Source: Chitinophagaceae bacterium UBA1930
GTDB lineage: Bacteria > Bacteroidota > Bacteroidia > Chitinophagales > Chitinophagaceae
Reading direction: 5' to 3'
NCBI GenBank assembly: GCA_002337145.1
Contig: DDFK01000001.1
Span: forward strand, 682,001-746,000
Length of the DNA: 64,000 bases
In this document: piece after piece, positions 1-8,257 of the stretch
How the letters are laid out: the number at the start of each line of letters is the position of its first letter
Position numbering within the stretch: position 1 is the stretch's first letter
Translations under genes and position numbers: made by a program
Notes under the pieces: model-generated
Told to the model about the DNA's origin: nothing
Database searches by the model: none
Seen by the model: the letters and a program-made list of their open reading frames with translations, nothing else

Positions 1-51
1 AGTTGATGGAAGTAAAATTAATGGTAACGCCATTAACCACCAACCATCAAC
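1..51 (-). terminator. possible enolase downstream hairpin
   Basis: A 9-bp inverted repeat (1-9 with 43-51) encloses a smaller one built on TAATGG/CCATTA. It lies 48 bp beyond the enolase stop on the minus strand. No T-run is visible because the window ends here, so its role as a terminator is only inferred. Confidence 0.25.
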
Positions 52-98
52 TATTAACAGATGTTTATAGCCCCACCTGCCTCAGGGCCTGTTTTACG

Positions 99-1385
99 TT
101 ATTTACCGAATTTGATGCCTTTTGGATAGATAGCTGTTGTGCCCAATGCTTCTTCTATACGCAAAAGTTGGTTGTACTTTGCAATTCTATCGGTACGGCT
201 TGCACTGCCCGTTTTAATCTGGCCACAGTTCAAAGCCACTGCAAGGTCTGCAATGGTCACATCTTCTGTTTCACCGCTTCTATGGCTCATGATGGTATTG
301 TAGCCTGCATGTTGTGCCATGGTTACAGCGTTGATGGTTTCGGTCAAGGTACCAATCTGGTTTACCTTAACCAATAAGCCATTGGCAATATTTTTATCGA
401 TACCCATTTTAAGACGGTCAACATTAGTCACGAAAAGATCGTCGCCTACCAATTGGCATTTTTTGCCAATGGTATCGGTCAGGTTTTTCCAACCGTTCCA
501 ATCGTCTTCGGCCATACCGTCTTCTATGGAAACGATAGGGTATTTTTTCACCCAGCTTTCCCAGAATTTCACCAGTTCGTCGCTGCTTACTTCTTTGCCG
601 CTGCTTTTATGGAAAACGTATTTTTTCTTTTTGGCATTCCATAGTTCGCTGTTGGCAGCATCCATGGCAATCACTATCTGGCTGCCTGTTTTGTAACCCG
701 CAGCGGTAATTGATTCCAGTACGGTTTCAATTGCTTCTTCGTTGCTTTGAATGTTGGGTGCAAAACCACCTTCATCGCCCACATTTGTGCTATAGCCTTT
801 TTTCTTCAATACGCTTTTTAGCGTATGGAAAATTTCGGTACCCCAACGCAAACCTTCGCTGAAAGAAGATGCACCAACCGGCATGATCATGAATTCCTGA
901 AAGTCTATTTTGTTATCGGCATGTGCACCACCGTTCACAATATTCATCATGGGCACGGGCAATGTTTTGGCATTGGTGCCACCAATGTAACGGTACAAAG
1001 GCAGGCCGGCTTCTTCGGCAGCAGCTTTTGCAACAGCCATACTTACAGCAAGGATGGCATTTGCACCAAGCTTTCCTTTGTTGGCCGTTCCGTCCAGGTC
1101 AATCATCACCTGGTCTATGGCTGCTTGTTGTGCCACATCGTAACCAATCAGTTCTTTAGCGATAATATCGTTCACATTTTTTACGGCTTTCAATACGCCT
1201 TTGCCTACATACTTTTTCTTGTCGCCATCACGCAGCTCAACAGCTTCGTGAATGCCCGTACTTGCACCACTTGGTACTGCAGCACGCCCAAAAGCACCGT
1301 CATCGGTTAATACATCAACTTCTACTGTAGGGTTGCCACGGCTGTCTAATATCTGCCTTGCATGGACTTCGATAATGTAACTCAT
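99..1385 (-). CDS. eno: enolase
   Basis: Enolase converts 2-phosphoglycerate to phosphoenolpyruvate in cytoplasmic glycolysis and needs Mg2+. The 428 residues match the usual bacterial length. The sequence shows the mobile SGAS loop (39-42), catalytic Glu164 and Glu205 (GDEGGF), metal ligands Asp242, Glu288 (SIEDGM) and Asp315 (VGDD), catalytic Lys340 (VKVNQIGT), and the SHRSGETED segment after it. No key residue is missing. The ATG leads directly into the conserved N-terminus MSYIIEVHARQILDSRG. The gene starts 41 bp after the ABC ATPase stop on the same strand, so co-transcription is possible. I see no good promoter box in that gap. Confidence 0.98.
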   Translation of the reverse strand: MSYIIEVHARQILDSRGNPTVEVDVLTDDGAFGRAAVPSGASTGIHEAVELRDGDKKKYVGKGVLKAVKNVNDIIAKELIGYDVAQQAAIDQVMIDLDGTANKGKLGANAILAVSMAVAKAAAEEAGLPLYRYIGGTNAKTLPVPMMNIVNGGAHADNKIDFQEFMIMPVGASSFSEGLRWGTEIFHTLKSVLKKKGYSTNVGDEGGFAPNIQSNEEAIETVLESITAAGYKTGSQIVIAMDAANSELWNAKKKKYVFHKSSGKEVSSDELVKFWESWVKKYPIVSIEDGMAEDDWNGWKNLTDTIGKKCQLVGDDLFVTNVDRLKMGIDKNIANGLLVKVNQIGTLTETINAVTMAQHAGYNTIMSHRSGETEDVTIADLAVALNCGQIKTGSASRTDRIAKYNQLLRIEEALGTTAIYPKGIKFGK

Positions 1386-1426
1386 AGTTTGCTTGCTTTG
1401 ATTTTATATTATAATTTTTGTTATCG

Positions 1427-2149
1427 TTAATCGTTTGTTGCTGCCACAGCCTGCGTCAGGTTCCTGAATACTTCCTCTAAATTGTCGCCTTTGCTTTTCA
1501 GGCTGGTAAGCGTATCGTTTGCAACAATCTCGCCTTTGTTTATTACAATTACCCTGTCGCAAATGGCTTCAACCTCCTGCAGTATATGGCTCGAGAACAA
1601 AACCGTTTTATCCTTGCCCTGTTCCTTGATAACGTTCCTTATTTCTATAATCTGGTTGGGATCAAGACCACTTGTCGGTTCATCCAGTATCAACACTTCG
1701 GGTTTATGTATCAAGGCTGCGGCCAGTCCCACACGTTGCTTGTACCCTTTGGAAAGCTGGCCAATCTTTTTTTTCTGTTCCACCTGTAAGCCGGTGAGTT
1801 CTATCACGGCAGCAACTGTATCTTTTGTCTGTGCAATGTGGTGCACACCTGCTATGAACTTCAGGTATTCCTTTACATACATGTCGTAATACAATGCATT
1901 GCTTTCGGGCAGGTAGCCTATTTTTTTCTTGGTTTCAATTGGGTTTTCCGTTACATCTATACCACATACTTTTACATGCCCTTGGGTAGCTTTTGTGTAA
2001 CCGGTAATAATTTTCATGGTAGTGCTTTTGCCTGCACCGTTCGGACCGAGAAAACCAACAATTTCACCTTTGTTTATGGTAAACGAAATATTGTTTACCG
2101 CTTTTTGTGTACCGTATTGCTTCAATAATTGTTGAACCTCAATTGACAT
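1427..2149 (-). CDS. ABC transporter ATP-binding protein, GldA-like
   Basis: ATPase subunit of an ABC-2 type exporter, acting on the cytoplasmic face of the inner membrane. The 240 residues contain Walker A GPNGAGKST (35-43), the signature LSKGYKQR (132-139), Walker B LILDEP (153-158) with the D-loop SGLD, and the H-loop in SSHILQE. Overall it resembles GldA, the ATPase linked to gliding in Bacteroidota, but general ABC-2 ATPases look alike at this level. No permease gene is adjacent, so its membrane partner must lie elsewhere. Gliding involvement is therefore inference. It precedes eno on the same strand with a 41-bp gap. Confidence 0.85.
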   Translation of the reverse strand: MSIEVQQLLKQYGTQKAVNNISFTINKGEIVGFLGPNGAGKSTTMKIITGYTKATQGHVKVCGIDVTENPIETKKKIGYLPESNALYYDMYVKEYLKFIAGVHHIAQTKDTVAAVIELTGLQVEQKKKIGQLSKGYKQRVGLAAALIHKPEVLILDEPTSGLDPNQIIEIRNVIKEQGKDKTVLFSSHILQEVEAICDRVIVINKGEIVANDTLTSLKSKGDNLEEVFRNLTQAVAATND

Positions 2150-2198
2150 TTGTAGTAGGGCATTTTAAATTCCGTGCAGCCAAATTAAGCAGAAAAAA

Positions 2199-2486
2199 CT
2201 AAACACTTATAAACAGCGGTATAATTGACACCATGACAATAACGAACAGCATAAAGTACATGGCCAGCGTAAGCACGTTGTAAAAACGCATCAAGGTTCT
2301 CGATTTGGCAGTTTCTGCCATTTCCTGGTCTTCCTCGCCATACCATTTAAAAATGGCAAACAGGAAGCCTGAGACCCCTTCCAGGTTTTTATTGAAGAAG
2401 AAAGAAAGCACTATCTTAAACACAATTATTACTAGAAGCAATAACCAGTAGTAATGATAATGTGAAAGAAAATATCTTACTATCAT
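2199..2486 (-). CDS. small membrane protein, unknown function
   Basis: A 95-residue protein with two hydrophobic segments, about residues 13-32 (YYWLLLLVIIVFKIVLSFF) and 70-94 (the C-terminal stretch ending IIPLFISV). A charged loop with GEEDQEMAETAKSR lies between them. I do not recognise the family. A TAnnTTTG box at 2570-2577 on the minus strand lies 84 bp upstream and could drive it. The next gene downstream starts 49 bp away, so it may be cotranscribed with the ABC ATPase and eno. Confidence 0.6.
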   Translation of the reverse strand: MIVRYFLSHYHYYWLLLLVIIVFKIVLSFFFNKNLEGVSGFLFAIFKWYGEEDQEMAETAKSRTLMRFYNVLTLAMYFMLFVIVMVSIIPLFISV

Positions 2487-2569
2487 ACGCTTGAACCTTA
2501 TGCCTTATGCAAAAACCTTGGTTAGTTGCAGAAGCCTAAGATTGGTTTTATTTTAGAAATTGTAGATCG

Positions 2570-2577
2570 CAAAAATA
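2570..2577 (-). promoter_or_regulatory. TAnnTTTG promoter box
   Basis: On the minus strand this reads TATTTTTG, an exact match to the Bacteroidota -7 element. It lies upstream of the 2199-2486 membrane protein and would give a 5' leader of about 80 nt. A 7-bp hairpin (ACTACCC/GGGTAGT) sits just before it on the same strand and may end the transcript of the preceding gene. Confidence 0.35.
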
Positions 2578-2717
2578 GCACTACCCCATTAAGGGTAGTT
2601 CAATTTGGCACTAAATTGTAGAAAAAACCGCAATTGACGAAAAGCATCTTTGTTTGGCAGTGATCCATTCAGGATTATTGTCAGGCTACGGCTGTTTTTT
2701 CAAACGTTCAACCGCTC

Positions 2718-2945
2718 CTATTTGCCCGAATTGTACTCCTCTTTAAAAGCATACCAGCCAAACAATGCCAGGCCAATAACAATGGGTGTAAAAATGGTGA
2801 TGATGATGATCCAGGGCATTGGCTTGTTGATGTCCAGACTGCCCCCAGCTTTTATATGGATAACTGCTGCCTGAACAAGCAGGCCAAAAGCAGCTATGGC
2901 AACCATTATCCAAACAAGACCCAAATATTTTTTTACAGGATTCAT
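2718..2945 (-). CDS. small membrane partner of the MFS transporter
   Basis: A 75-residue protein with two transmembrane segments (about 8-28 and 44-65) and a charged C-terminus (KEEYNSGK). ATG at 2945 is chosen; a TTG three codons earlier (2954) would overlap the transporter stop by 4 bp. Either way it is tightly coupled to the upstream MFS gene, whose stop ends at 2951. Small two-helix proteins of this type (possibly DUF6814) accompany MFS genes in Bacteroidota; the family name is from memory. A role as accessory subunit or stabiliser is inference. Confidence 0.65.
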   Translation of the reverse strand: MNPVKKYLGLVWIMVAIAAFGLLVQAAVIHIKAGGSLDINKPMPWIIIITIFTPIVIGLALFGWYAFKEEYNSGK

Positions 2946-2950
2946 GAAAA

Positions 2951-4486
2951 TCAATTTTTAGGGTGAATGTATTCGTTCACATCGTCGTTCACGTTCTCGT
3001 CTGTTTTATTGGAGAGGTACAGTATGCCAATTACAAAACATACGGCCGCCACGCCAATGGGGTACCATAAGCCGCTTAAATAGTTGCTGCCCGGCGTTAC
3101 GGTTATCAATGTTGCAATGAAGGGCACAAGGCCGCCAAACACACCATTACCAATATGGTATGGCAGGCTCATGCTGGTGTAACGGATTTTTGTTGGGAAC
3201 AGCTCAACCAGGAATGCGGCAATAGGGCCATATACCATGGTTACAAAAATTACCAGCGTAAATATCAATGCTATCAATTTCCATTGATAGGAAGCAGCAA
3301 GCGTAACTGTTTTTTTTGTTTCCAATGGCTTGTTATTGCCCGTTTGTATAACTGCCTGTGAGTATTTGTCTGTTTGCAACAGCTTACTGCCATCAACAAA
3401 CGAAGCTGCTGTTGTTTTAACAATCAGGGAATCGTTGCTGTTATCTGGGTTGATTATTTTTTTTGTGGTTATATTGGAGCTTTCTTCCAGCTTTGTCTTT
3501 ACATCGCTCATAGTGTACATAGCCGTAAATATGGGCCTGTAACAGATTACGGCCAGCAACATGCCTGCAAGCATGATTCCCTTGCGACCAATCCGATCGC
3601 TTAACCATCCAAAAAAAACAAAGAATGGCGTAGCCAATAACAGGGCAATACCAATCCAAGTGTTGGCCTGCGTGGGTTCAAGGTTACAGGTCTTCAGCAA
3701 AAAAGTCTGTGCATAAAATTGGCCAGTGTACCATACAACGCCCTGCCCCATTGTGGCACCAAACAAAGCCAACAAAACCATTTTCATGTTCTGCTTTTTG
3801 CCAAAGCTTTCCTTTAATGGGTTGGTACTTGTTTTGCCCTCGCTTTTCAATTTTGCAAACAGGGGGCTCTCGTTCATCTTCATTCTTATAACAATGGAAA
3901 CAAGCACCAGCACAATGCTTAACAAGAATGGCAAACGCCAGCCCCAATCGTTATAGGCTTCGGTACTCAAACTTTTTTGAACAGCAATAATTACGATCAA
4001 CGAAACAAACAAACCCAGCGTGGCTGTGGTCTGTATCCAGCTTGTGTAATAGCCACGTTTGTTTGCAGGAGCATGTTCTGCCACATAAGTTGCGGCACCA
4101 CCATACTCGCCACCCAATGCAAGACCCTGCAGCAAACGCAATATCAAAATAAGGTAAGGTGCAAAATGGAATGTTTGGTAAGCCGGTATGCATCCTATCA
4201 AGAAAGTAGAGCCGCCCATAATAACCAGCGTCAACAAGAAGGTATATTTCCTTCCTATCAAATCGCCTAGCCGTCCAAATACCAATGCACCAAAAGGGCG
4301 TACAATAAAGCCCGCAGCAAATGTGGCCAGCGTTGCCAAGAATGCCGTAGTTGCATTGCCCGGCGGAAAGAACTTAGTGGAAATAATAGTGGCCAGGCTC
4401 CCAAAAATGTAGAAGTCGTACCATTCAATCAAAGTGCCAACGGATGATGCTCCGATAACTTTCCAGATACCTTTTTCAGATGACAT
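2951..4486 (-). CDS. MFS transporter, metabolite:H+ symporter (MHS) type
   Basis: An inner-membrane secondary transporter of 511 residues with about 12 transmembrane helices. The family-typical N-terminal motif RPFGALVFGRLGDLIGRK is present after helix 2, and a second D-R-GRKG motif (SDRIGRKG) follows in the C-terminal half. It resembles MHS-family carriers of proline, betaine or organic acids; the substrate cannot be read from sequence. A hydrophilic insertion of roughly 75 residues rich in Ser, Thr, Asn and Lys lies between helices in the second half, longer than in enteric members. It is followed after about 5 bp by the 75-residue membrane protein and is divergent from acs across about 200 bp. 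That raises the possibility that it imports an organic acid feeding acetyl-CoA synthesis. Confidence 0.88.
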   Translation of the reverse strand: MSSEKGIWKVIGASSVGTLIEWYDFYIFGSLATIISTKFFPPGNATTAFLATLATFAAGFIVRPFGALVFGRLGDLIGRKYTFLLTLVIMGGSTFLIGCIPAYQTFHFAPYLILILRLLQGLALGGEYGGAATYVAEHAPANKRGYYTSWIQTTATLGLFVSLIVIIAVQKSLSTEAYNDWGWRLPFLLSIVLVLVSIVIRMKMNESPLFAKLKSEGKTSTNPLKESFGKKQNMKMVLLALFGATMGQGVVWYTGQFYAQTFLLKTCNLEPTQANTWIGIALLLATPFFVFFGWLSDRIGRKGIMLAGMLLAVICYRPIFTAMYTMSDVKTKLEESSNITTKKIINPDNSNDSLIVKTTAASFVDGSKLLQTDKYSQAVIQTGNNKPLETKKTVTLAASYQWKLIALIFTLVIFVTMVYGPIAAFLVELFPTKIRYTSMSLPYHIGNGVFGGLVPFIATLITVTPGSNYLSGLWYPIGVAAVCFVIGILYLSNKTDENVNDDVNEYIHPKN

Positions 4487-4684
4487 AGATTAAAGCAATT
4501 AGTGGTGTTTAAGCAATCACATTAAGCAGGCAGCAATAACGCAATGAACATACAGCATAAATGCCATTCCGCAAAAAATTGCTTTGCCGTTACAGGCTGC
4601 CTGCAGCTATCAATTGTTAGTTTCAAAAAGTAAAAACGATTCACTTTTCAATCCCTTAATTTTATTGCCAAATAAAAGTTTGCC

Positions 4685-6625
4685 ATGAGCTACCCATACC
4701 AGATAACCTCTTTTGAAGAATACAAGCAACAGTACAAGAAAAGCGTAGAAGAGCCAGAAGCATTCTGGGCTGAGATTGCCGGGCATTTTACCTGGCGTAA
4801 AAAATGGGATACGGTGTTGAACTGGAATTTTACCGAACCCAAAATAGAATGGTTCAAGGGCGGCAAAATGAACATTACCGAAAACTGCCTGGACAGGCAT
4901 TTGGAAACATTGGGCGAAAAGCCCGCCATTATCTGGGAACCCAACAACCCCGAAGAAAAACCCAGAGTGGTAACCTATAACCGCTTGCACAAAAGGGTTT
5001 GCCAGTTTGCACAGGTGTTAAGGAACAATGGCGTAAAAAAAGGCGACCGTGTTTGTATATACATGGGCATGATACCAGAGCTGGCCTATGCCGTATTGGC
5101 CTGTGCAAGAATTGGGGCCATACATAGCGTAATCTTTGGTGGCTTTTCGGCACAGAGCATTGCAGACAGGTTGGAAGACGCAAAGGCCGAATTTATTGTT
5201 ACCTGCGATGGTGCCTATCGCGGCGGAAAGGACATTCCTTTAAAGAGTGTTATTGACGATGCATTGATTGGTAACAAGATCGTAAAAAAGGTAATTGTGT
5301 ACACAAGAACAAGAACCCCTGTAAGCATGCTCAAAGGCAGGGATGTTTGGTGGGAAGATGAAATGCGTATCGTGTCCGAAGGGTTGGATGTTCCATCGCA
5401 TACCAATTTTGGTGCAGCCGAAGAAATGGATGCAGAAGACCCGCTGTTCATTCTATATACTTCTGGTTCAACAGGCAAACCCAAAGGTGTAGTACATGCC
5501 TGTGGCGGCTACATGGTATATACCAATTACACTTTTGTAAACGTGTTCAATTACAAACCCGGACAGATACATTTCTGTACTGCAGATATTGGCTGGATCA
5601 CTGGCCATAGCTATATTGTTTACGGTCCATTGAGTGCAGGTGCCACCAGTTTACTGTTTGAAGGCATACCTACTTATCCCGATGCGGGCAGGTTCTGGGA
5701 CATTGTTGATAAGTACAAAGTAAATATTTTATATACGGCACCCACTGCCATTAGAAGCTTAATGGGCTTTGGTTTAGAGCCGCTACAAGGCAAGGACCTA
5801 TCAAGCCTGGAAGTTTTGGGTACGGTTGGCGAACCGATTAATGAAGAAGCATGGCATTGGTATGATGAGCATATTGGCAAGAAGAAATGCCCCATTGTTG
5901 ATACCTGGTGGCAAACAGAAACGGGTGGCGTGCTCATATCAAACCTGGCTGGTATTACACCATCAAAACCAAGTTGGGCAACATTGCCCATGCCTGGTGT
6001 GCAGATGTTACTGGTTGATGAGAACGGGAAAGAAGTAGTTGCGGAAGGCAATGAAACCGTTTCGGGCAACCTTTGCATCAAAGCACCTTGGCCAAGTATA
6101 TTAAGAACTACTTATGGCGACCATGAGCGTTGCCGTACCAACTATTTTGCTACCTATCCCAATTTATATTTTACAGGCGATGGTGCCATGCGGGATGAAA
6201 ATGGTTTTTACCGCATTACCGGCAGGGTGGATGATGTGCTAAATGTAAGCGGGCACAGGATAGGTACGGCAGAAGTGGAAAACGCCATTAACATGCACGC
6301 AGGCGTTGTGGAAAGTGCCGTGGTTGGTTATCCGCACGATATTAAAGGACAGGGCATTTATGCGTATGTAATCTTTAATGGTGGCAGCAACCAAAATGAG
6401 GACCTGTACAAGAAAGACATATTGGCTACCGTTACCCGAATAATCGGGGCCATTGCCAAACCCGACAAGATACAGTTTGTGAGTGGTTTGCCTAAGACAC
6501 GCAGTGGTAAAATAATGCGTAGGATATTAAGAAAGATTGCCGAAGGCGAAACAGGAAACCTCGGCGATACATCCACATTACTTGATCCCAATATTGTTGA
6601 TGAGATAAAGAATGGGCGGCTTTAA
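4685..6625 (+). CDS. acs: acetyl-CoA synthetase
   Basis: AMP-forming acetate:CoA ligase that activates acetate to acetyl-CoA in two steps in the cytoplasm. The 646 residues equal the usual length. Visible are the P-loop-like YTSGSTGKPKG (258-268), the Trp-containing acetate pocket region GWITGHSYIVYGPL, WWQTETGG, and the C-terminal hinge segment PKTRSGKIMRR. In that last motif Lys609 is the residue acetylated in well-studied Acs enzymes. All core motifs are intact. The start ATG at 4685 gives the standard N-terminus. Upstream there is only a near-match promoter box (TAATTTTA). An intrinsic terminator overlaps the stop codon. Confidence 0.97.
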   Translation: MSYPYQITSFEEYKQQYKKSVEEPEAFWAEIAGHFTWRKKWDTVLNWNFTEPKIEWFKGGKMNITENCLDRHLETLGEKPAIIWEPNNPEEKPRVVTYNRLHKRVCQFAQVLRNNGVKKGDRVCIYMGMIPELAYAVLACARIGAIHSVIFGGFSAQSIADRLEDAKAEFIVTCDGAYRGGKDIPLKSVIDDALIGNKIVKKVIVYTRTRTPVSMLKGRDVWWEDEMRIVSEGLDVPSHTNFGAAEEMDAEDPLFILYTSGSTGKPKGVVHACGGYMVYTNYTFVNVFNYKPGQIHFCTADIGWITGHSYIVYGPLSAGATSLLFEGIPTYPDAGRFWDIVDKYKVNILYTAPTAIRSLMGFGLEPLQGKDLSSLEVLGTVGEPINEEAWHWYDEHIGKKKCPIVDTWWQTETGGVLISNLAGITPSKPSWATLPMPGVQMLLVDENGKEVVAEGNETVSGNLCIKAPWPSILRTTYGDHERCRTNYFATYPNLYFTGDGAMRDENGFYRITGRVDDVLNVSGHRIGTAEVENAINMHAGVVESAVVGYPHDIKGQGIYAYVIFNGGSNQNEDLYKKDILATVTRIIGAIAKPDKIQFVSGLPKTRSGKIMRRILRKIAEGETGNLGDTSTLLDPNIVDEIKNGRL

Positions 6626-6640
6626 GCCCCCATTCTTTTA
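6607..6640 (+). terminator. acs terminator
   Basis: A 10-bp stem (6607-6616 with 6629-6638, AAAGAATGGG/CCCATTCTTT) is followed by TTATAG. It begins inside the last codons of acs, so the coding end and terminator overlap. Confidence 0.6.
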
Positions 6641-6652
6641 TAGCGATACATT

Positions 6653-6704
6653 AGAAGAGTCCATTCCTAAAAAGAAGTCCATTCTTTTAGGAATGGACTC
6701 TTCT
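6653..6704. repeat. 20-bp perfect inverted repeat between convergent genes
   Basis: Arms 6653-6672 and 6685-6704 are perfectly complementary, with a 12-nt loop. The loop (AGAAGTCCATTC) is itself a near copy of the left arm, so the word AGAAG..TCCATTC occurs twice directly and once inverted. It lies between acs (+) and a receiver protein (-) and could end transcription from either side. Neither end has a clear T-run. Confidence 0.7.
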
Positions 6705-6733
6705 ACTAAACGGGATATGGGGGTATAAAATCG

Positions 6734-7144
6734 TTAAGCAGCTACTGCATCTCCTAAAATATTTACCAGTTCCTGCGAGCCCATAGGTTTTGAAATAAAG
6801 TCCGAAATTTCCTGTATGGATTTTGCACGGTCAATATCAAAATCATCTATCGAGGAGCTTACCATATACACTGCAACATCTTTGCTTAATGAAGGCTTCA
6901 GCAATGCAAAGGAATCCATGAACTGCCAACCATCCATTACCGGCATGTTTATGTCCAGCAATATCACATCGGGCAGCTCATTCAAATTGTCTTTTATCTT
7001 GGTCAAAAATTCTATTGCTTCCAATCCGTTGTGAAATTGCATCACATTATCGCATAGGTCATTCATCTGAATCAGCCGTTTGGTGCTAAAGAGATAGATC
7101 TCGTCATCATCTATAAGAAACAATGTTTTTTTAACAGCTTTCAT
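6734..7144 (-). CDS. stand-alone response regulator receiver protein
   Basis: A 136-residue single-domain CheY-like receiver with no output domain. Acidic pocket Asp12-Asp14 (LIDDDE), phosphoacceptor Asp64 (LLDINMPVMDGW), the switch Ser96 (VSSS) and the conserved Lys119 (ISKPM) are all present. Such proteins relay phosphate between kinases or act by protein contact. No kinase is adjacent; the nearest, at 8258, lies on the opposite strand and has its own OmpR-type partner. Function is therefore limited to phosphorelay or allosteric signalling. Confidence 0.88.
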   Translation of the reverse strand: MKAVKKTLFLIDDDEIYLFSTKRLIQMNDLCDNVMQFHNGLEAIEFLTKIKDNLNELPDVILLDINMPVMDGWQFMDSFALLKPSLSKDVAVYMVSSSIDDFDIDRAKSIQEISDFISKPMGSQELVNILGDAVAA

Positions 7145-7267
7145 GGTAAATAATTGACTGGAATATCCAAATATCTTACTAAATGTTTAAACATCAAAAT
7201 AAAACCATAAGAGTTTTAAAAATACTATGATGCCAAAATGCTTGATTTAATTGAGTTTCAGGCAATA

Positions 7268-7301
7268 CAAAGGGCTGCACTTTTACAGGTGCAGCCCTTT
7301 G
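7268..7301 (-). terminator. terminator of the GLPGLI gene
   Basis: A perfect 13-bp stem (7268-7280 with 7289-7301, CAAAGGGCTGCAC arm) with an 8-nt loop lies 21 bp beyond the stop of the minus-strand gene at 7322. Confidence 0.7.
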
Positions 7302-7321
7302 TACTCGTTTGCATTGTTGCT

Positions 7322-8146
7322 TTAATTGCCAAAACGTATCGTCCTTCCGCCACTGCCCTGCATATTGCCCATCATTTCCATCTGCATTTTGGTAAATGCT
7401 TCCCTGGTCACTTTTTTACCTTTGGATGGTTCTTTCAGTTCCTTCTTGTTTACCGCATTTTTTACTTCCAAGGCAGTGAAAACAGTTTCCCCTTTATTGA
7501 TATCCAATTGAAGTATCACGCCAGGCAAGCCACCATTGTTTTCCGGGCCAACAGGGCTCAGCAAATCCTCTGCATACCAGGCAACCACTTCCACTTCTGT
7601 CATTTGTACCCCTGCACCACTCCTACTCGAATCTGTTGTTTTTGAATGCCCATCAGTAATGGTCGTCTTCATAACACCAAGGCGTTGCTTCTGTTTGGTA
7701 ACGGCTTTCCTGCAATTGTATCCTGCAATCTTCTTGGTTTCATCCGTCAGTTTCCATTGCTGCTGGCGAATGCTATCTTCAATGATATACGTTTTGGCCC
7801 CCAGCTCTGTTTGCGTTATCGATTTTGAAATTGCAAAGTTCTTGTACAGTTCATCCGCATCGCCACCACCCATCTTAAACATTACACGTGGTGCACCTGC
7901 TGCCCCACCTTCGCTGGGTTCGGGCATTTCATCTTCGGGCACAGCTTTGTAAATAGAAGTACTGTCGCTAAACAGCAGCATGTGCTTGCTTGTCCTGAAC
8001 TCGGGCATATAGGCCCGCATCTGCTCATCGGCTATGCGTTTGTACATGTTAATTTTTCTTTCATACACTACTGTACCTTCTTTAACCTGTGCTGTTGCTG
8101 TGCCAATGCTTAAAGCAGCCATAGCTGCAAAAACTATTTTCTTCAT
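7322..8146 (-). CDS. GLPGLI family secreted protein
   Basis: A 274-residue exported protein with a signal peptide (MKKIVFAAMAALSIGTATAQ). The motif GGLPGVILQLDI, a variant of the family's GLPGLI, lies in the C-terminal half. Family members are found across Bacteroidota, often near TonB-dependent transport or peptidase genes, and their molecular function is unknown. The TAnnTTTG box at 8164-8171 is 18 bp upstream. It is divergent from the histidine kinase at 8258 over 111 bp that hold promoter boxes for both directions, which suggests co-regulation or that the kinase senses the envelope state this protein affects. That link is inference. Confidence 0.82.
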   Translation of the reverse strand: MKKIVFAAMAALSIGTATAQVKEGTVVYERKINMYKRIADEQMRAYMPEFRTSKHMLLFSDSTSIYKAVPEDEMPEPSEGGAAGAPRVMFKMGGGDADELYKNFAISKSITQTELGAKTYIIEDSIRQQQWKLTDETKKIAGYNCRKAVTKQKQRLGVMKTTITDGHSKTTDSSRSGAGVQMTEVEVVAWYAEDLLSPVGPENNGGLPGVILQLDINKGETVFTALEVKNAVNKKELKEPSKGKKVTREAFTKMQMEMMGNMQGSGGRTIRFGN

Positions 8147-8163
8147 GCGTTAATTTTATTTGC

Positions 8164-8171
8164 CAAAACTA
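8164..8171 (-). promoter_or_regulatory. TAnnTTTG promoter box for the GLPGLI gene
   Basis: The minus strand reads TAGTTTTG, an exact consensus match, 17 nt before the ATG at 8146. A start about 4 nt downstream of the box would leave a leader of roughly 13 nt. Confidence 0.5.
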
Positions 8172-8247
8172 GCCGTGGCAGGTGTTAAACAGGGTTGCTG
8201 AAAGGTTAATTAAGGTTAAGGGCCATACTTACTCAACAGCGTATCTA

Positions 8248-8255
8248 TACTTTTG
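8248..8255 (+). promoter_or_regulatory. TAnnTTTG promoter box for the histidine kinase
   Basis: Reads TACTTTTG. Only two bases separate it from the first ATG (8258); a second ATG follows at 8261. The predicted transcription start falls on or between these codons, so the mRNA would be leaderless. Confidence 0.5.
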
Positions 8256-8257
8256 CA

